Below the pieces are notes generated by a model. It was given only the letters and a program-made list of their open reading frames with translations, had not been told where the DNA came from and ran no database searches. Below, piece after piece: positions 6,964-9,759 of a stretch of DNA of 9,759 bases (the stretch's first letter is position 1; each line of letters begins with the position of its first letter). A program made the position numbers and the translations under genes. This DNA is from Flavobacterium sp. (GTDB lineage Bacteria > Bacteroidota > Bacteroidia > Flavobacteriales > Flavobacteriaceae), in NCBI RefSeq assembly GCF_021151785.1, contig NZ_JAGKWP010000087.1:1-9759 (forward strand). Reading direction: 5' to 3'.

Positions 6964-7014
6964 AAGTTAAGTGTGCTGAAATTATAAATGTCTTTTTCTA
7001 AAAAATAAAATTAT

Positions 7015-7488
7015 ATGTTATTATCTGAATTAATCTATCAATTGCAAGATTTAAAAGAATTAAATTTTGTTTTGCCCGACGGAAGTTTGGTGCCCTCTCA
7101 TTTTCATATTACGGAAATGGGTTTTATTGCTAAAAAATATACGGATTGTGGAAATACTTTTCGTGAAGAAAATTATTTTACGTTTCAATTGTGGTATGCG
7201 GGTGATGTGGAACACCGATTGACCTCGGAGAAATTTTTGAAAATTATTACTTCGATTATTGAAAAACAGGGTGGGGAAGATGCTGAGGTGCTAGTGGAAT
7301 ACCAAATGGAAACGACTATTGGTAAATTTAAATTGGATTTTTTTGCTGGTAATTTTGCGTTAATTGGAACCCAAACTACCTGTTTAGCGAGTGATCATTG
7401 TGGAATTCCAGAAGAGAAAATGAAAGTTTCTTTGAAAGAATTACAAGCAAAAACGAGTTGTTGTAAACCTAATTCGGGTTGTTGTTAA
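7015..7488 (+). CDS. Ars-operon protein with cysteine-rich tail, probable DUF6428 family
   Basis: A 157-residue soluble protein without signal peptide or membrane segment. The block FVLPDGSLVPSHFHITEMG (18-36) and the middle LWYAGDVEHRLTSEKF (59-74) fit a family I recall as DUF6428, often found beside arsenic genes; the name is from memory. No enzymatic motif is recognisable, though HFH (29-31) could bind metal. Cysteines are at 45, 123 and 129, and a terminal cluster CCKPNSGCC covers 149-157. That CC-X5-CC spacing equals the two C-terminal vicinal pairs of the R773 ArsD metallochaperone (112-113, 119-120) as I recall them, although the rest does not resemble ArsD. I infer As(III) or other soft-metal binding. 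The ATG is preceded by an A-rich leader. The TAA stop shares one base with the next gene's ATG, suggesting translational coupling. Confidence 0.75.
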   Translation: MLLSELIYQLQDLKELNFVLPDGSLVPSHFHITEMGFIAKKYTDCGNTFREENYFTFQLWYAGDVEHRLTSEKFLKIITSIIEKQGGEDAEVLVEYQMETTIGKFKLDFFAGNFALIGTQTTCLASDHCGIPEEKMKVSLKELQAKTSCCKPNSGCC

Positions 7489-8093
7489 TGGATAAAAAAG
7501 CACATTGGGAAAAAGTTTTTGAAACGAAAGCCCAAAATGAGGTGAGTTGGTATCAGGCGAATCCTAAAACTTCGGTTGCTTTTTTTGTAGATAATGCTAT
7601 TGCAAAAGAGGCCAAAATCATTGAAGTTGGTGGTGGAGATAGTTTTCTGGTTGATGAGCTGTTGCAGTTAGGATATACAAATATTACAGTGTTGGATATT
7701 TCTGAAAATGCACTTCTTCGTTTGAAAGAAAGATTAGGTGAAAAAGGAAAAGAGGTGACATTTATAGTGTCGAATATTTTGAATTTTACTACTACAGAAA
7801 AATTTGATGTTTGGCATGATAGAGCCAGTTTTCATTTTTTAACAAATCCGGAAGAGGTTGCTTTATATGTGCAAAAGGCCAAAGAATTTACTTCTGAAAA
7901 TGCCTTATTGTTTATTGGAACTTTTTCAGACAAAGGGCCTTTAAAATGCAGTGGATTGGAAATACAACAATATACTGAAGCGCGATTTGAGAACGTTTTT
8001 TTAGGATTTGAAAAAATAAATTGTTTTACAGAAGATCATCTGACACCTTTTGATACGATTCAGAATTTTATTTTTTGTGTATTTAAAAAATAA
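7488..8093 (+). CDS. Class I SAM-dependent methyltransferase in the ars operon
   Basis: A 201-residue Rossmann-fold methyltransferase, presumably cytoplasmic. Motif I is IEVGGGDS (45-52), the SAM-ribose acidic residue is Asp70 (VLDIS), and VWHDRASFHFL (108-118) is the motif after strand 4. The N-terminus HWEKVF...NEVSWYQ and the C-terminal EDHLTPFDTIQNFIFC are features I recall from an uncharacterised group common in Bacteroidota. The substrate is unknown. Cysteines 154, 179 and 197 are present, and three cysteines bind As(III) in ArsM, but their placement and the short length do not match canonical ArsM (about 260 residues or more), so arsenite methylation is only a possibility; a protein or small-thiol substrate is equally open. 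I chose ATG at 7488, in a TAATG overlap with the upstream stop; TTG codons at 7479 and 7482 are in frame but less likely. The arsenate reductase gene begins 11 bases after the stop. Confidence 0.82.
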   Translation: MDKKAHWEKVFETKAQNEVSWYQANPKTSVAFFVDNAIAKEAKIIEVGGGDSFLVDELLQLGYTNITVLDISENALLRLKERLGEKGKEVTFIVSNILNFTTTEKFDVWHDRASFHFLTNPEEVALYVQKAKEFTSENALLFIGTFSDKGPLKCSGLEIQQYTEARFENVFLGFEKINCFTEDHLTPFDTIQNFIFCVFKK

Positions 8094-8104
8094 ACAAATG
8101 CCTC

Positions 8105-8716
8105 ATGTTTGAAAATTTACAAAAAACTATAAAGCAAATTGCAACAGTTGCAGTATCTGAAGAAAGAAAAGAAATTTTAGACACTTTAGTCGACTATATA
8201 CAATCTAAAGTCGATTTAAACGAGGAAATCCGATTGAACTTCATTTGTACGCATAATTCGAGAAGAAGTCATTTGTCGCAAATTTGGGCACAAACCATGG
8301 CATTTCATTTTGGAATCAAAAATGTATTTTGTTATTCGGGTGGGACAGAAGCTACAGCGATGTTTCCTAAAGTTGGCGAAACCTTAGTAAACCAAGGATT
8401 TCAAATTCAGCAATTAAGTGAAGGAAAAAATCCCGTTTATGCGGTGAAGTTTGAGAACAATCAACATCCCATCATTTGTTTTTCCAAAGCGTATTTCGAT
8501 GCTTTTAATCCGAAAAGCAACTTTGGTGCCATCATGACCTGCAATAATGCCGATGAAGGTTGTCCGATGGTTTTTGGTGCAGAAGCTCGATTTCCAATCA
8601 AATACGACGATCCAAAAGCCTTTGATGGAACCGATGTAATGAATGAAAAATACGCAGAAAGAAGTCTGCAAATTGCCTCTGAAATGCATTATGTATTCTC
8701 ACAAATTAAAAAATAA
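8105..8716 (+). CDS. arsC: Arsenate reductase of the low-molecular-weight phosphatase type
   Basis: Reduces arsenate to arsenite in the cytoplasm, probably using thioredoxin. The fold is that of low-molecular-weight tyrosine phosphatases: the anion loop CTHNSRRS (48-55) has nucleophile Cys48 and Arg54 in CX5R order, and YDDPK (167-171) offers the general acid Asp. Cys146 and Cys153 (CNNADEGC) repeat the CX6C spacing of Cys82 and Cys89 in Staphylococcus aureus ArsC, so all three redox cysteines of the thioredoxin-coupled mechanism are present. At 203 residues it is longer than the roughly 130 of the S. aureus enzyme, with about 42 extra residues before the first strand and more in the middle. 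Databases may call such proteins protein-tyrosine-phosphatase; the CX6C pair and the neighbours favour arsenate reductase. It starts 11 bases after the methyltransferase; acr3 begins five bases after its stop. Confidence 0.9.
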   Translation: MFENLQKTIKQIATVAVSEERKEILDTLVDYIQSKVDLNEEIRLNFICTHNSRRSHLSQIWAQTMAFHFGIKNVFCYSGGTEATAMFPKVGETLVNQGFQIQQLSEGKNPVYAVKFENNQHPIICFSKAYFDAFNPKSNFGAIMTCNNADEGCPMVFGAEARFPIKYDDPKAFDGTDVMNEKYAERSLQIASEMHYVFSQIKK

Positions 8717-8721
8717 TATAC

Positions 8722-9753
8722 ATGAAAAAACGATTAGGATTTTTAGACCGCTTTTTAACGCTTTGGATTTTCTTAGCGATGGTAGTTGGAGTAGGAATAG
8801 GTTATTTTATTCCCAGTTCAGCCGATTTTATCAATTCTTTTTCCTCTGGAACTACTAATATTCCATTGGCAATTGGGTTGATTTTAATGATGTATCCGCC
8901 CTTAACTAAAATCGATTTTTCAAAAGTGTCTCAAATGTTGGAAAAACCCAAGTTATTATCCGCTTCGTTTTTCATCACTTGGATTGTAGGTCCATTTTTG
9001 ATGTTTTTATTAGCAACGTTTTTCTTAAAAGAGTATCCAGAATACATGACAGGGTTAATTATCATTGGAATTGCACCTTGTATTGCCATGGTAATCGTTT
9101 GGAATGAACTAGCTGAAGGAAATAGAGAATTAACCGCGGGTTTAATCGGAATCAATAGTTTATTACAAGTGTTTTTTTTCAGTTTGTATGCTTATTTTTA
9201 TTTAGCAATACTATTGCCTCTTTTTGGAATAAAAGGGTTGGAATTAACTATTACCGTTGCTGAAATTGCAAAAACGGTTGGAATTTATTTAGGGATTCCG
9301 TTTGTGTTAGCTGTAATGAGTCGTTTTGCAATCAAAAAGTATTTGGGAGATAAATTTTTCAATCAGAAATTCATTCCGTTTGTTTCGCCGATTACTTTGG
9401 TAGCGCTTTTATTTACGATTGTAGTCATGTTCAGTCTAAAAGGCGAAATGATAGTTGATTTGCCAATTGACGTTCTTAGAATTGCTATCCCATTAGTGAT
9501 TTACTTCGTGATTATGTTTTTCTTGATGTTCTTTGTGGCTAAGAAAATTGGTGCCGATTATAGAGACACAGTTGCATTATCATTTACCGCTTCTGGTAAT
9601 AATTTTGAATTAGCAATTGCCGTTTCTATCGGTGTATTTGGAATCAATAGCGGGCAAGCCTTTGCTGGAGTAATTGGTCCTTTGGTGGAAGTTCCCGCTT
9701 TGATTATTTTGGTAAATATTGCTTTTTGGTTGAAGAAAAAGTATTTCAAATAA
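8722..9753 (+). CDS. acr3: ACR3-family arsenite efflux permease
   Basis: An inner-membrane As(III) exporter of 343 residues, full length for ACR3, with about ten hydrophobic helices (roughly 12-31, 47-60, 78-102, 109-129, 139-166, 177-198, 218-238, 250-273, 288-308 and 313-336). The conserved transport cysteine is Cys120 in GIAPCIAMVIVWNELA, and the conserved glutamate is Glu323 in PLVEVPALI; both residues are needed for transport in characterised members. SGNNFELAIA (291-300) is another family signature. It belongs to ACR3, not ArsB, and likely works as a secondary antiporter driven by proton-motive force, since no ArsA ATPase is in view. It is the last complete gene of the operon and receives the arsenite made by the reductase just upstream. 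The start ATG is five bases after the arsC stop, so cotranscription is near certain. Confidence 0.95.
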   Translation: MKKRLGFLDRFLTLWIFLAMVVGVGIGYFIPSSADFINSFSSGTTNIPLAIGLILMMYPPLTKIDFSKVSQMLEKPKLLSASFFITWIVGPFLMFLLATFFLKEYPEYMTGLIIIGIAPCIAMVIVWNELAEGNRELTAGLIGINSLLQVFFFSLYAYFYLAILLPLFGIKGLELTITVAEIAKTVGIYLGIPFVLAVMSRFAIKKYLGDKFFNQKFIPFVSPITLVALLFTIVVMFSLKGEMIVDLPIDVLRIAIPLVIYFVIMFFLMFFVAKKIGADYRDTVALSFTASGNNFELAIAVSIGVFGINSGQAFAGVIGPLVEVPALIILVNIAFWLKKKYFK

Positions 9754-9759
9754 ATGATA
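9754..9759 (+). other. Possible start of a further operon gene (truncated by window end)
   Basis: ATG follows the acr3 stop TAA with no gap (9754-9756) and the window ends three bases later. Tight spacing within this operon makes another gene possible, but six bases cannot identify it. Confidence 0.2.

Noticed and set aside
6988..7008. Six-codon reading frame (MSFSKK) before the DUF6428-type gene
   Set aside because: Far too short and of low complexity; no reason to think it is translated or a leader peptide.
7479..7487. In-frame TTG starts ahead of the methyltransferase ATG
   Set aside because: The ATG at 7488 forms a TAATG overlap with the preceding stop and gives the expected N-terminus; TTG starts would only add three residues inside the upstream gene.
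7488..8093. Calling the methyltransferase arsM
   Set aside because: Length and cysteine arrangement do not match ArsM; context alone does not justify the name.
8098..8112. ATG seven bases before the arsC start
   Set aside because: It reaches a stop after four codons in another frame; the ATG at 8105 opens the full conserved protein.
8414..8689. 91-codon minus-strand frame inside arsC
   Set aside because: It is antisense to clearly conserved arsenate reductase residues including the CX6C pair; chance open frame.
6571..9753. Recent horizontal transfer of the ars operon
   Set aside because: Base composition and codon style look like the surrounding genes, and no integrase, insertion sequence, tRNA or direct repeat borders it in the window.

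Overview
The window is about 9.8 kb of AT-rich DNA that reads as chromosome from a flavobacterium (Bacteroidota, most likely Flavobacteriaceae). The grounds are a Porphyromonas-type prolyl tripeptidyl peptidase homologue, TAnnTTTG-type -7 boxes, AT-rich leaders without Shine-Dalgarno sequences, and intergenic repeat styles I associate with Flavobacterium. There are nine genes, no RNA genes, no recognisable mobile element, no CRISPR array, and no gene-free stretch over 300 bases.

Left part (1-6450), housekeeping genes. A secreted S9-family prolyl tripeptidyl peptidase (3-2171) ends in a strong GAAA-capped terminator. A 253-base intergenic region follows, holding a degenerate AT repeat and a folded intergenic repeat (about 2254-2366). 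Next is a long RluA-type pseudouridine synthase (2425-4098), whose -7 box lies only four bases before its ATG, so its mRNA is probably leaderless. It converges with hutI (imidazolonepropionase, minus strand, 4095-5330), the two stops overlapping by four bases. hutI diverges from a CorA-type Mg2+/Co2+ channel gene with a GTG start (5379-6449) across 48 bases.

Right part (6490-9759), an arsenic resistance operon. Two alternative terminator hairpins close corA and abut a promoter with palindromic, operator-like sequence. Then come arsR (As(III)-sensing repressor), a small protein of probable DUF6428 family with a cysteine-rich tail, a SAM-dependent methyltransferase, a thioredoxin-coupled-type arsenate reductase, and an ACR3 arsenite efflux permease. 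From the DUF6428 gene onward the genes are 11 bases apart or less, and one pair overlaps (TAATG). An ATG directly after the acr3 stop hints that the operon continues past the window.

How they work together: ArsR should release its operator on binding arsenite, ArsC reduces arsenate to arsenite, and Acr3 expels it. The uncharacterised parts are the DUF6428-type protein, whose CC-X5-CC tail has the same spacing as two vicinal cysteine pairs of the ArsD metallochaperone, and the methyltransferase, which is not a canonical ArsM. A 120-base gap with stem-forming sequence separates arsR from the rest. This operon is the part of the window most likely to hold undescribed biology.
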